This document shows, piece by piece, positions 1 to 5,612 of a stretch of DNA of 5,612 nucleotides (within the stretch, counting starts at the first letter, position 1; every line of letters begins with the position of its first letter). A model generated the notes under the pieces. It was not told where the DNA came from, did no database searches, and saw nothing but the letters and a program-made list of their open reading frames with translations. Source of the DNA: Halanaerobiaceae bacterium. GTDB lineage: Bacteria; Bacillota_F; Halanaerobiia; Halanaerobiales; CSSED10-376. The DNA is taken from the NCBI GenBank assembly GCA_003557445.1, contig PWOK01000285.1:1-5612 (forward strand), written 5' to 3'. A program made the position numbers and the translations under genes.

Positions 1-82
1 CCATATCGAACACAGTAGTTAAGTCCTCCAGCGCCTATGGTACTGCAGGGGAGACCCTGTGGGAGAGTAGGTCACCGCCGAA
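1..82 (+). rRNA. rrf: 5S ribosomal RNA, 3' part (5' end outside window)
   Basis: The first ~82 bases match the 3' two thirds of bacterial 5S rRNA. They show the conserved loop segment CGAACACAGTAGTTAAG near positions 8-24, the AGCGCC-ATGGTACTGC block (29-46), and the closing GGGAGAGTAGGTCACCGCC segment (61-79). The first ~35 bases of a typical ~117-base 5S lie before the window, so this is the tail of an rRNA operon. The exact 3' end is uncertain by a few bases because the pairing 5' strand is not visible. The following 57 bases (83-139) are AT-rich with no convincing terminator, so the downstream tRNA is probably co-transcribed. Confidence 0.95.
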
Positions 83-139
83 ATCTTATTTTATAAAGTA
101 TAAATATCATAAAAAAAGGTTATTTTAATAATAAAATGT

Positions 140-215
140 TCCCCGATAGCTCAGTTGGTAGAGCAGATGGCTGTTAACCATCTTGCCGTAGGTTCGAGTC
201 CTACTCGGGGAGCCA
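140..215 (+). tRNA. tRNA-Asn (anticodon GUU), CCA encoded
   Basis: A complete cloverleaf can be drawn by eye. The acceptor stem TCCCCGA (140-146) pairs perfectly with TCGGGGA (205-211), followed by discriminator G212 and encoded CCA (213-215). The D-arm is GCTC/GAGC (149-152 with 161-164). The anticodon stem is GATGG/CCATC (166-170 with 178-182) around loop CTGTTAA, with anticodon GTT at 173-175, reading Asn codons AAC/AAU. The T-arm is GTAGG/CCTAC (188-192 with 200-204) with loop TTCGAGT. It sits 57 bases after the 5S rRNA, so it is likely the last gene of the rRNA operon transcript. It is an ordinary tRNA and not an amber suppressor. Confidence 0.97.
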
Positions 216-220
216 TTTTT

Positions 221-270
221 ATATTAGAAAATATCAGAAAAATCAAAAAACAATATATATTTTCTAATAT
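221..270. repeat. Perfect 14-bp AT-rich inverted repeat
   Basis: ATATTAGAAAATAT (221-234) is the exact reverse complement of ATATTTTCTAATAT (257-270), with a 22-base A-rich spacer. A run of five T (216-220) precedes the left arm, directly after the tRNA CCA. There is no T-tract after the right arm and only one G:C pair in the stem, so it does not look like a standard intrinsic terminator on either strand. It may act in tRNA 3' processing, as a weak transcription end for the rRNA-tRNA unit, or as a protein site. Its function is unknown. Confidence 0.6.
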
Positions 271-364
271 GTAGTTATCATGAGTATTTATATGAAAGAA
301 AGAGTTAATTATAAATCCATGCATAAAACTTGTGTATATTGTTTATATTTAATTATAAGGATGT

Positions 365-393
365 TTGCAATTAAGTGGATAAAAGTTTATTAT
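365..393 (+). promoter_or_regulatory. Predicted sigma-A promoter of the ctsR operon
   Basis: A -35-like TTGCAA (365-370; 4 of 6 to TTGACA) lies exactly 17 bases upstream of a -10-like TATTAT (388-393; 5 of 6 to TATAAT). This predicts a start of transcription near 400, immediately before the CtsR operator at 402-418, which is a geometry expected for repression. An alternative upstream pair is TTGTGT (330-335) and TATAAG (354-359), spacing 18. In such AT-rich DNA chance matches are common, so the assignment rests mainly on its position relative to the operator. Confidence 0.6.
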
Positions 394-401
394 ATAAATA
401 A

Positions 402-418
402 GGTCAAAATAAGTCAAA
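402..418 (+). promoter_or_regulatory. CtsR operator (heptad direct repeat)
   Basis: GGTCAAA (402-408), spacer ATA, AGTCAAA (412-418) form two direct heptads separated by three bases. This matches the known CtsR box RGTCAAA-NAN-RGTCAAA at every heptad position, differing only in the middle spacer base. It lies 21 bases upstream of the ctsR start codon and just downstream of the predicted transcription start. Bound CtsR would block initiation or early elongation, giving autoregulation of the whole ctsR-mcsA-mcsB-clpC operon. No second copy is seen before radA. Confidence 0.92.
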
Positions 419-439
419 GACAATTTTGGGGGTTTTAAT

Positions 440-913
440 ATGGTAAGTTTATCTGATCAAATTGAACAGTATTTCAGAAAACTTCTTAAAAGATACCAGG
501 GAAAAATTGAAATAAAAAGGAACAGGCTGGCAGATGAATTTGATTGTGCACCATCTCAGATAAATTATGTTTTAGATACCAGATTTACTGTTGATAAGGG
601 TTATCTGGTAGAAAGTCAGCGTGGTGGGGGTGGTTATATTAGAATTATCAGAATTAAAATTGATTCTGAAACAGAAACCATCCAGAATATTATTTCAAGA
701 CTTGATGGAGCAGTTCCCCAAAAACAGGCTGAAGGTATTATAGAAAGACTTTATGAAAATGATTTAATAACAGAAAGAGTAAAACAGTTAATGGAAAAGG
801 CAGTAAATAGAAATACCTTAAAAGTTGAACTTCCTTATAGAGATTTCTTAAGGGGAAGAATATTAAAAGGTATGTTAAAGGTCATATTAAAGAATATTGA
901 TGAGGAGGAATAA
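440..913 (+). CDS. ctsR: Transcriptional repressor CtsR
   Basis: CtsR is the dimeric repressor of class III heat-shock genes (clp genes) in Bacillota; heat releases it from DNA. The protein is 157 residues, near the family norm of ~150. The N-terminal winged helix-turn-helix is clear: a helix pair at about residues 23-49 with the family signature PSQINYVLDTRF (38-49), then the glycine-rich wing RGGGGYIRI (61-69). The wing's glycines 62-65 are known to be needed for DNA contact and temperature sensing. Residues ~75-157 form the helical C-terminal dimerisation and regulation domain, including the LPYRD...RGRILKGML segment resembling other CtsR tails. The ATG at 440 follows a G-rich Shine-Dalgarno (GGGGG, 428-432) by seven bases. 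First gene of the operon, with its own operator upstream. It ends in TAA two bases before mcsA, whose ribosome site lies inside its last codons. Confidence 0.97.
   Translation: MVSLSDQIEQYFRKLLKRYQGKIEIKRNRLADEFDCAPSQINYVLDTRFTVDKGYLVESQRGGGGYIRIIRIKIDSETETIQNIISRLDGAVPQKQAEGIIERLYENDLITERVKQLMEKAVNRNTLKVELPYRDFLRGRILKGMLKVILKNIDEEE
903..908 (+). promoter_or_regulatory. Ribosome binding site that fixes the GTG start of mcsA
   Basis: AGGAGG at 903-908, inside the last codons of ctsR, is a perfect Shine-Dalgarno core. It stands seven bases before GTG at 916, which gives the family-typical N-terminus MLCQKC. An ATG at 914-916 overlaps this GTG but is in another frame and ends after 15 codons at TAA 959-961, so it cannot be the mcsA start. 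Confidence 0.8.
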
Positions 914-915
914 AT

Positions 916-1422
916 GTGTTATGCCAGAAATGTGAAAAAGAAGAAGCTTCTGTTCACCTAACCAAAATAATTAATGGTGAAAAAACAGAAATCTTTTTAT
1001 GTGAAAACTGTGCTGAAAAGACAGGACATATTTCTTTTAAAAGTGAACCATTTTCATTTCAGAACTTACTTGCCGGTTTTTTAAATTCTGATTTAAGTTC
1101 ATCTTTTAAAGATGAAGAATCCCTCAAATGTCAGGAATGTGGTATGACCTATAATAAATTTAGTGAAGAAGGACTTTTGGGTTGTGCTCAATGTTATGAT
1201 AATTTTGGGGATAGACTGGAACCATTAATTAAAAGAATTCATGGAAGTAAAAAACACCAGGGAAAAGTTCCCAAAAGAAAAGGTGGGGATTTGCGAATAG
1301 AAAAACAGATTACAAAACTAAGAGAAGAAATGTCTGAAGAAGTAGAAAAAGAAAATTTTGAAAAAGCAGCAGAATTAAGAGATAAAATTCATGAGCTGAA
1401 AGAAGAGATGGGGAGGGAGTAA
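916..1422 (+). CDS. mcsA: McsA, zinc-binding activator of the McsB arginine kinase
   Basis: McsA binds and activates the McsB protein-arginine kinase and takes part in control of CtsR and ClpC. The 168-residue protein has four CxxC pairs: C3/C6, C29/C32, C72/C75 and C90/C93. This matches the family's zinc-binding N-terminal half. A C-terminal UVR motif lies at about residues 127-165, with core NFEKAAELRDKIHELK (147-162). The segment HLTKIINGEK (14-23) is also typical. Length is close to the family norm. The start is a GTG set by AGGAGG at 903-908; the overlapping ATG at 914 is out of frame. It begins two bases after ctsR and stops two bases before mcsB, so the pair is almost certainly translated from one message and made together. 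A purine-rich stretch GGGAGGG in its last codons serves as the mcsB ribosome site. Confidence 0.95.
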   Translation: MLCQKCEKEEASVHLTKIINGEKTEIFLCENCAEKTGHISFKSEPFSFQNLLAGFLNSDLSSSFKDEESLKCQECGMTYNKFSEEGLLGCAQCYDNFGDRLEPLIKRIHGSKKHQGKVPKRKGGDLRIEKQITKLREEMSEEVEKENFEKAAELRDKIHELKEEMGRE

Positions 1423-1424
1423 AT

Positions 1425-2477
1425 ATGGCCAGGCAAAAAGAAAATTTATATTTAAGCCAGTGGATTACAGGTAATGGACCTGAACATGATATTGTATTAA
1501 GCAGTAGAATTAGGCTGGCCAGAAATTTTGAAAGTATTCCTTTTCCCAATAATGCCAGCAGGGATGATCTTCAGAAAGTAATTAATCTGGTGAAGAAAAC
1601 ATTAAATGATAAAAAAGACCCAAAACTATATTATATAAATATTAATGAATTACCTGAAGTAGAAAAACAGTTACTGGTTGAGAAAAATTTAACCAGTCCT
1701 GCTCACATAAAAAAAGATGCTGAAGCAGGCCTTTTTTTAAATGATAAAGAAGATATTTGTATTATGATAAATGAGGAAGACCATTTAAGAATACAAAGTT
1801 TAAAACCTGGCTTACAGCTGGAAAAGTGCTGGGAGAAAGCAAATCAAATTGATGATATTCTGGAAGAAAAAATTAATTATGCTTATTCTCGAAAATGGGG
1901 TTATTTGTCAACCTGTCCTACAAACCTTGGTACAGGAATGCGTGCTTCAATTATGATACATCTACCAGCTTTAAATTTAACCAACAATATAAAAAAAATG
2001 CTGGGAGCTATATCAAAACTTGGTTTAGCAGTAAGAGGGATTTATGGTGAAGGTAGTGATTCCACAGGGAATATCTATCAGATTTCAAATCAGGTAACAC
2101 TGGGTAATAATGAACAGGATATGATTTAGAATTTAAAAAGTGTTACAACTCAAATAATTGAAGAAGAGAAAAAAACCAGACATAGATTATTAGAAGAACA
2201 GGAAATTAAAATTACAGATAAAATCATGAGGTCTTATGGTATTTTAAAGTATGCTCATAAATTATCAGGTGAGGAAGCAATGAAATTATTATCTCAGGTT
2301 AAACTGGGAATGGATATGGGTATTATTGAAGATATTGATCCTAAAGTATTAAGCAAATTATTAATTTTAATTAGACCTGCTCATTTGCAAAAAATGGAAG
2401 GAAAGGAACTTGATGCAGATATTAGAGATATTAAAAGAGCAACATTAATAAGAAATAATTTTGAAAACAAATATTGA
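1425..2477 (+). CDS. mcsB: McsB protein-arginine kinase, interrupted by in-frame amber codon 235
   Basis: McsB phosphorylates arginines on proteins, tagging them for ClpC-ClpP and acting on CtsR. Read through the TAG, it is 350 residues, as expected for the family (~350-363). The phosphagen-kinase-type catalytic domain holds VLSSRIRLARN (24-34), NEEDHLRIQ (116-124), STCPTNLGTG (162-171, Cys164), RASIMIHLPAL (173-183) and VRGIYGEGSD (203-212, Glu209). The frame is then stopped by TAG at 2127-2129, yet it continues without shift or further stop through NLKSVTTQIIEEE, the VKLGMDMGII segment (292-301) and the C-terminal RDIKRA (334-339). RDIKRA matches the RDxxRA phosphoarginine-sensing motif known in this family. 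Termination at the TAG would leave a 234-residue kinase core without the C-terminal domain. The ATG at 2226 lacks a Shine-Dalgarno, so separate translation of the remainder seems unlikely. The ATG at 1425 follows GGGAGGG (1411-1417). Readthrough, recent nonsense mutation and sequence error all remain possible. Confidence 0.9.
2127..2129 (+). other. In-frame TAG (amber) codon within mcsB
   Basis: Codon 235 of mcsB is TAG, preceded by ATG ATT and followed by AAT TTA. Recalled McsB sequences such as that of Bacillus subtilis have Glu at the equivalent place (EQDIVEDLNS against EQDMI-TAG-NLKS here). A single G-to-T change from GAG, or a change from CAG or AAG, could create it. No base insertion or deletion is visible around it. 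The four complete genes here end in TAA, TAA, TGA and TAA, so no gene in the window uses TAG as its terminal stop; the sample is too small to prove avoidance. No strong stem-loop is evident just downstream. Confidence 0.9.
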
Positions 2478-2496
2478 TTAATAGGGAGTGATATAA

Positions 2497-4926
2497 ATGT
2501 TCGGAAGATTTACTGAAAGAGCAAGAAAAGTTTTAAGTCTGGCTGAACAAATGGCTGCAAAATTGAATCACAATTATGTAGGAACAGAACATATATTGAT
2601 GGGACTTGTTAAGGAAAGTGAAGGAGTTGCTGCTAAGGTTCTTTCCCGGAAAAATATAACAGAAGAAAAGGTAACTGAAAAAGTAACAAATATGGTTGGT
2701 AGAGGCAAACAAAAAACAACTGGATCAATAGCTTTAACTCCTCGTTGTAAAAAAGTTTTAAATCTATCAATGGATGAAGCACGAAGACTTGGTCATAATT
2801 ATATAGGAACCGAGCATATATTGCTTGGTTTATTAAGAGAAGGAGAAGGAGTTGCCGTAAGAATACTGTCACTGTTAGATGGTGACCTTACTGATATTAA
2901 GAAAACAATCATAGAAATGGTTGGTGGACAAAAGAAAAAAGGAACAGCAGGAATACCAGGTAAAGAAGAAGATACTCCCGACCTTGATGAATACAGTAGA
3001 GATCTTACAGAAATGGCAAAAGATGATCAACTGGATCCAGTGATAGGCAGGGATACAGAAATAGAGAGAGTTATTCAGGTGTTAAGCAGGAGGACAAAAA
3101 ATAATCCTGTTTTAATTGGAGAACCAGGAGTAGGTAAAACAGCAATAATTGAAGGCCTTGCAGAAAGAATTGTTGAAGAAAATGTTCCTGAATTATTGCT
3201 TGAAAAAAGAGTGGTTGCCCTTGATCTCAGTTCCCTGGTTGCAGGTTCTAAATACAGGGGAGAATTTGAAAAAAGATTAAAAGGGGTAATGAATGATATA
3301 ATTGAAAGTGGAGATGTTATCCTGTTTATAGATGAACTCCATACCCTAGTTGGTGCTGGAGCTGCAGAGGGAGCAATTGATGCAGCAAACATGCTGAAAC
3401 CGGCTCTGGCCAGAGGAGAATTGCAGGCTATTGGAGCTACTACTCTGGATGAATACAGAAAATATATTGAAAAAGATGCAGCCCTGGAAAGGCGGTTTCA
3501 ATCAATATTAATAGAAGAAAATTCACCTGAAGAATCCATCGATATACTGAAAGGATTACGTGATTCCTATGAAGCTCATCATAAAGTTAAAATATCTGAT
3601 GAAGCTATAAAAGCAGCAGTCAATATGTCACACAGATATATAACAGCGAGATATTTACCTGATAAAGCAATTGACTTGATTGATGAAGCTGCTTCTAAAG
3701 TCAGGTTGCGTAATAATACAAGACCATCTGAATATAAGAATTTGAATAAAAAACTTGAAGAAATAAGAAAAGAAAAGGAAGCAGCTGTTAAAAATCAGGA
3801 ATTTGAAAAAGCTGCTGATTTGAGAGATAAGGAGAAAGAAATTAATAAAAAGCTTGAAGAAACAAAAAAAGAATGGGAACAAAAAAAAGGTAGAAATGAT
3901 TCAGTGGTAACAGTTGAAGATGTTGCCAATATAGTTTCCAGCTGGACCGGAATTCCAGTAAATAAACTTGAAGAAGCAGAAACTGCTAAGTTATTGAACT
4001 TAGAAGATAAATTACACGAAAGAGTTGTAGGGCAGGATGAAGCAATTAAAGCAGTATCACAGGCAGTAAGAAGAGCAAGAGCCGGTTTAAAAGACCCCAA
4101 AAGACCTATTGGTTCTTTCGTATTTTTGGGACCAACAGGTGTAGGAAAGACAGAACTGGCAAGAACACTTGCTGAAGCAATGTTTGATGATGAAGATGCT
4201 ATGATAAGAATTGATATGTCTGAATATATGGAAAAACATTCTGTATCAAGGCTGGTTGGTTCACCCCCTGGATATGTAGGCCATGAAGAAGGGGGACAAT
4301 TAACAGAACCTGTACGAAGAAGACCTTATTCAGTAGTACTTTTTGATGAAATTGAAAAAGCCCATCCTGAGGTATTTAATATTTTATTACAGATACTCGA
4401 AGATGGTTCTTTAACAGATACCCATGGACGCAAGGTTGATTTTAAAAACACAGTTATCATAATGACTTCCAATGTTGGAGCCAATTTTATTGAAAATCAA
4501 TCAAGACTGGGCTTTAAAACTCAGGATGATGAAAAAAAAGAATATGAAAATATGAAAGACAGGGTTTTGACTGAATTACGCAAAACCTTTAGACCTGAAT
4601 TTATAAACAGACTTGATGAAACTATAGTTTTCCATTCATTAAATAAAGACCATATTAAAGAAATAGTAGATCTGATGCTTGATGATCTCAGAGAAAGACT
4701 GGTAGAAAAAGAAATGAGTATAGATATTTCAGAATCTGCCAAAGAAAAACTTGTGGATGAAGGTTTTGATGAAGAATATGGAGCAAGGCCTCTGAGACGG
4801 GCAATACAAAAACATATAGAAAACAGATTATCAGAAAAAATATTAGAAAAATCTTTTGAAGAAGGAGATACTATAAGAATAGATGTAGAAGATAATGAAT
4901 TAACTTTTAAAAAAGTTGATGCTTAA
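2497..4926 (+). CDS. clpC: ClpC, AAA+ unfoldase of the ClpCP protease
   Basis: ClpC is a cytoplasmic hexameric Hsp100 ATPase that unfolds substrates, including phosphoarginine-marked proteins, and feeds them to ClpP. The 809-residue protein is full length. Two Clp-N repeats occupy about residues 3-140, visible as paired [12 protein letters not shown] (26-37) and [12 protein letters not shown] (101-112). The first AAA+ module has Walker A GEPGVGKT (208-215), Walker B VILFIDE (274-280) and the ERRF arginine pair (331-334). A coiled-coil middle domain (~412-464) contains a UVR motif with core [15 protein letters not shown] (435-449), the feature that marks ClpC rather than ClpB. The second module has Walker A GPTGVGKT (545-552), Walker B VVLFDE (613-618), a probable ClpP-docking loop tripeptide LGF (671-673) and sensor-2 GARPLRR (762-768). 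ATG follows AGGGAG (2483-2488) by eight bases. It lies 19 bases after mcsB and is the last gene under the CtsR operator. No intrinsic terminator is visible after its TAA. Confidence 0.98.
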   Translation: MFGRFTERARKVLSLAEQMAAKLNHNYVGTEHILMGLVKESEGVAAKVLSRKNITEEKVTEKVTNMVGRGKQKTTGSIALTPRCKKVLNLSMDEARRLGHNYIGTEHILLGLLREGEGVAVRILSLLDGDLTDIKKTIIEMVGGQKKKGTAGIPGKEEDTPDLDEYSRDLTEMAKDDQLDPVIGRDTEIERVIQVLSRRTKNNPVLIGEPGVGKTAIIEGLAERIVEENVPELLLEKRVVALDLSSLVAGSKYRGEFEKRLKGVMNDIIESGDVILFIDELHTLVGAGAAEGAIDAANMLKPALARGELQAIGATTLDEYRKYIEKDAALERRFQSILIEENSPEESIDILKGLRDSYEAHHKVKISDEAIKAAVNMSHRYITARYLPDKAIDLIDEAASKVRLRNNTRPSEYKNLNKKLEEIRKEKEAAVKNQEFEKAADLRDKEKEINKKLEETKKEWEQKKGRNDSVVTVEDVANIVSSWTGIPVNKLEEAETAKLLNLEDKLHERVVGQDEAIKAVSQAVRRARAGLKDPKRPIGSFVFLGPTGVGKTELARTLAEAMFDDEDAMIRIDMSEYMEKHSVSRLVGSPPGYVGHEEGGQLTEPVRRRPYSVVLFDEIEKAHPEVFNILLQILEDGSLTDTHGRKVDFKNTVIIMTSNVGANFIENQSRLGFKTQDDEKKEYENMKDRVLTELRKTFRPEFINRLDETIVFHSLNKDHIKEIVDLMLDDLRERLVEKEMSIDISESAKEKLVDEGFDEEYGARPLRRAIQKHIENRLSEKILEKSFEEGDTIRIDVEDNELTFKKVDA

Positions 4927-4932
4927 TTTCTC

Positions 4933-4961
4933 TTGTAAAAATCATGTAAAAATGTTATAAT
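4933..4961 (+). promoter_or_regulatory. Predicted promoter of radA with extended -10
   Basis: TTGTAA (4933-4938) and a perfect TATAAT (4956-4961) are 17 bases apart. A TGT (4953-4955) just before the -10 makes it an extended -10 element. The predicted start is near 4968, giving a leader of about 40 bases before radA. No CtsR box lies nearby, so radA can probably be expressed independently of heat-shock control, with additional readthrough from clpC because no terminator separates them. Confidence 0.75.
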
Positions 4962-5006
4962 AAAAAGGAATATAGTTTAAATATATTTTACAGGAGAATT
5001 TAAAAT

Positions 5007-5612
5007 ATGGCCAGAAACAAAGAATATTATAAATGTAAGGAATGTGGTTATAAAACTCCAAACTGGATGGGTAAATGCACAAATTGTGGTAAGTGGAATT
5101 CATTTGAAAAATTCGATAAGGCAAAAGCCGATTCCAGTAATATTGCGGAAAATATGGTCATAAAAGATCCTGTTCCAATTAACAAAATTAAATCTATATC
5201 CGGTTCACGTATGTCCACAGGTATAGGAGAACTGGATCGTGTACTTGGAGGCGGAATAGTTACAGGATCATTAATTTTGTTAGGAGGAGCCCCTGGTATT
5301 GGGAAATCAACCCTGATACTGCAGGTGGCTTTCCTTTTTAGTAAGGTACACGGGCAGGTTCTTTATGTTTCAGCAGAAGAGTCAGATCAACAAATAAAAT
5401 TAAGAGCCAAAAGATTGAACACAATAAATGATAAACTAATGATACTTGCTGAAAGTGAATATAGTAAAATTGAAAATCTGATAAAAAATAACGATAAATA
5501 TAAATTGATAATTATTGATTCAATTCAGACTGTATATGATTCCAGAATTAACTCTACCCCGGGAAGCATAACCCAGGTTAAAGAAATCACCGGACAAATT
5601 CTTAAAATTTCA
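5007..5612 (+). CDS. radA: DNA repair protein RadA (Sms), N-terminal part, cut by window end
   Basis: RadA is a RecA-like, DnaB-type ATPase that helps process recombination intermediates and branch migration in DNA repair. The visible 202 codons (of a usual ~450) are open throughout. They show the four-cysteine zinc finger C10xxC13...C24xxC27 with CGYKTPNWMGKC (13-24), and the linker to the ATPase domain with STGIGELDRVLGGGI (70-84). Walker A is GAPGIGKST (94-102), followed by VLYVSAEES (118-126) and Walker B LIIIDSIQT (167-175). The RadA KNRFG motif and Lon-like C-terminal domain lie beyond the window. ATG at 5007 is preceded by AGGAGA (4992-4997), nine bases away. radA commonly follows clpC in Bacillota, and here it has its own strong promoter. 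The partial state is due to the window edge and not to a lesion. Confidence 0.97.
   Translation, partial: MARNKEYYKCKECGYKTPNWMGKCTNCGKWNSFEKFDKAKADSSNIAENMVIKDPVPINKIKSISGSRMSTGIGELDRVLGGGIVTGSLILLGGAPGIGKSTLILQVAFLFSKVHGQVLYVSAEESDQQIKLRAKRLNTINDKLMILAESEYSKIENLIKNNDKYKLIIIDSIQTVYDSRINSTPGSITQVKEITGQILKIS

Noticed and set aside
140..215. The tRNA considered as an amber suppressor, given the TAG in mcsB.
   Set aside because: The anticodon is clearly GTT (173-175) in a standard seven-base loop, so it reads Asn codons and cannot pair with UAG by normal rules.
280..438. A 52-codon open frame (ATG at 280 to TAA at 436-438) in the region before ctsR.
   Set aside because: It has no Shine-Dalgarno, spans the ctsR promoter and operator, and its AT-driven composition (many Tyr, Ile, Lys) shows no recognisable motif. 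It is most likely chance.
3075..4100. Long open frames on the - strand opposite clpC, e.g. 3075-3392 and 3795-4100.
   Set aside because: They lie antisense to conserved clpC domains, have Ser/Leu/Phe-rich translations typical of the complement of Lys/Glu-rich coding DNA, and show no ribosome sites or motifs.
4927..5006. Search for an intrinsic terminator between clpC and radA.
   Set aside because: No GC-rich hairpin followed by a T-run is visible; the stretch instead carries a promoter and the radA ribosome site.
5283..5315. RadA Walker A reads GGAPGIGKST where many homologues have Asp, Glu or Asn in place of the Ala.
   Set aside because: That position varies across the family and the catalytic Lys-Ser/Thr is intact, so it is ordinary variation.

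Overview
The window looks like the chromosome of a low-GC, Gram-positive-type bacterium (Bacillota). It is strongly AT-rich and prefers A/T-ending codons. It carries the classical CtsR heat-shock operon in the order ctsR-mcsA-mcsB-clpC, followed by radA, and sits directly behind the end of an rRNA operon. That arrangement is typical of Bacilli and Clostridia. The overall flavour of the proteins (AT-rich, Lys/Glu/Ile-rich) would fit an anaerobe of the Clostridia or Halanaerobiales type, but this placement is an impression and not a proof.

Layout, all on the + strand. Positions 1-82 are the 3' two thirds of a 5S rRNA. A complete tRNA-Asn(GUU) with encoded CCA follows at 140-215. The gene-free stretch 216-439 holds a 14-bp AT-rich inverted repeat, a sigma-A-type promoter and a near-consensus CtsR operator placed just after the predicted transcription start. 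ctsR (440-913), mcsA (916-1422), mcsB (1425-2477) and clpC (2497-4926) are packed with gaps of 2, 2 and 19 bases, each with a good Shine-Dalgarno sequence. A second promoter (extended -10) lies between clpC and radA, and radA (from 5007) runs off the window end.

How the genes work together (family knowledge): CtsR represses its own operon. McsB is a protein-arginine kinase activated by McsA. It marks proteins with phosphoarginine for degradation by ClpC with ClpP, and together with McsA it takes part in relieving CtsR repression. ClpC is the AAA+ unfoldase. RadA is a DNA-repair/recombination ATPase that commonly sits next to this operon.

The notable anomaly is in mcsB. The reading frame is interrupted by a single in-frame amber codon (TAG, 2127-2129, codon 235), and flawless McsB homology continues in the same frame to a TGA at 2475-2477. 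None of the four complete genes ends in TAG (TAA three times, TGA once). The options are amber readthrough or recoding (pyrrolysine is known in the Halanaerobiales member Acetohalobium and in some other Bacillota), a recent nonsense mutation, or a sequence error. The window alone cannot decide between them, but this is the observation most worth following up.
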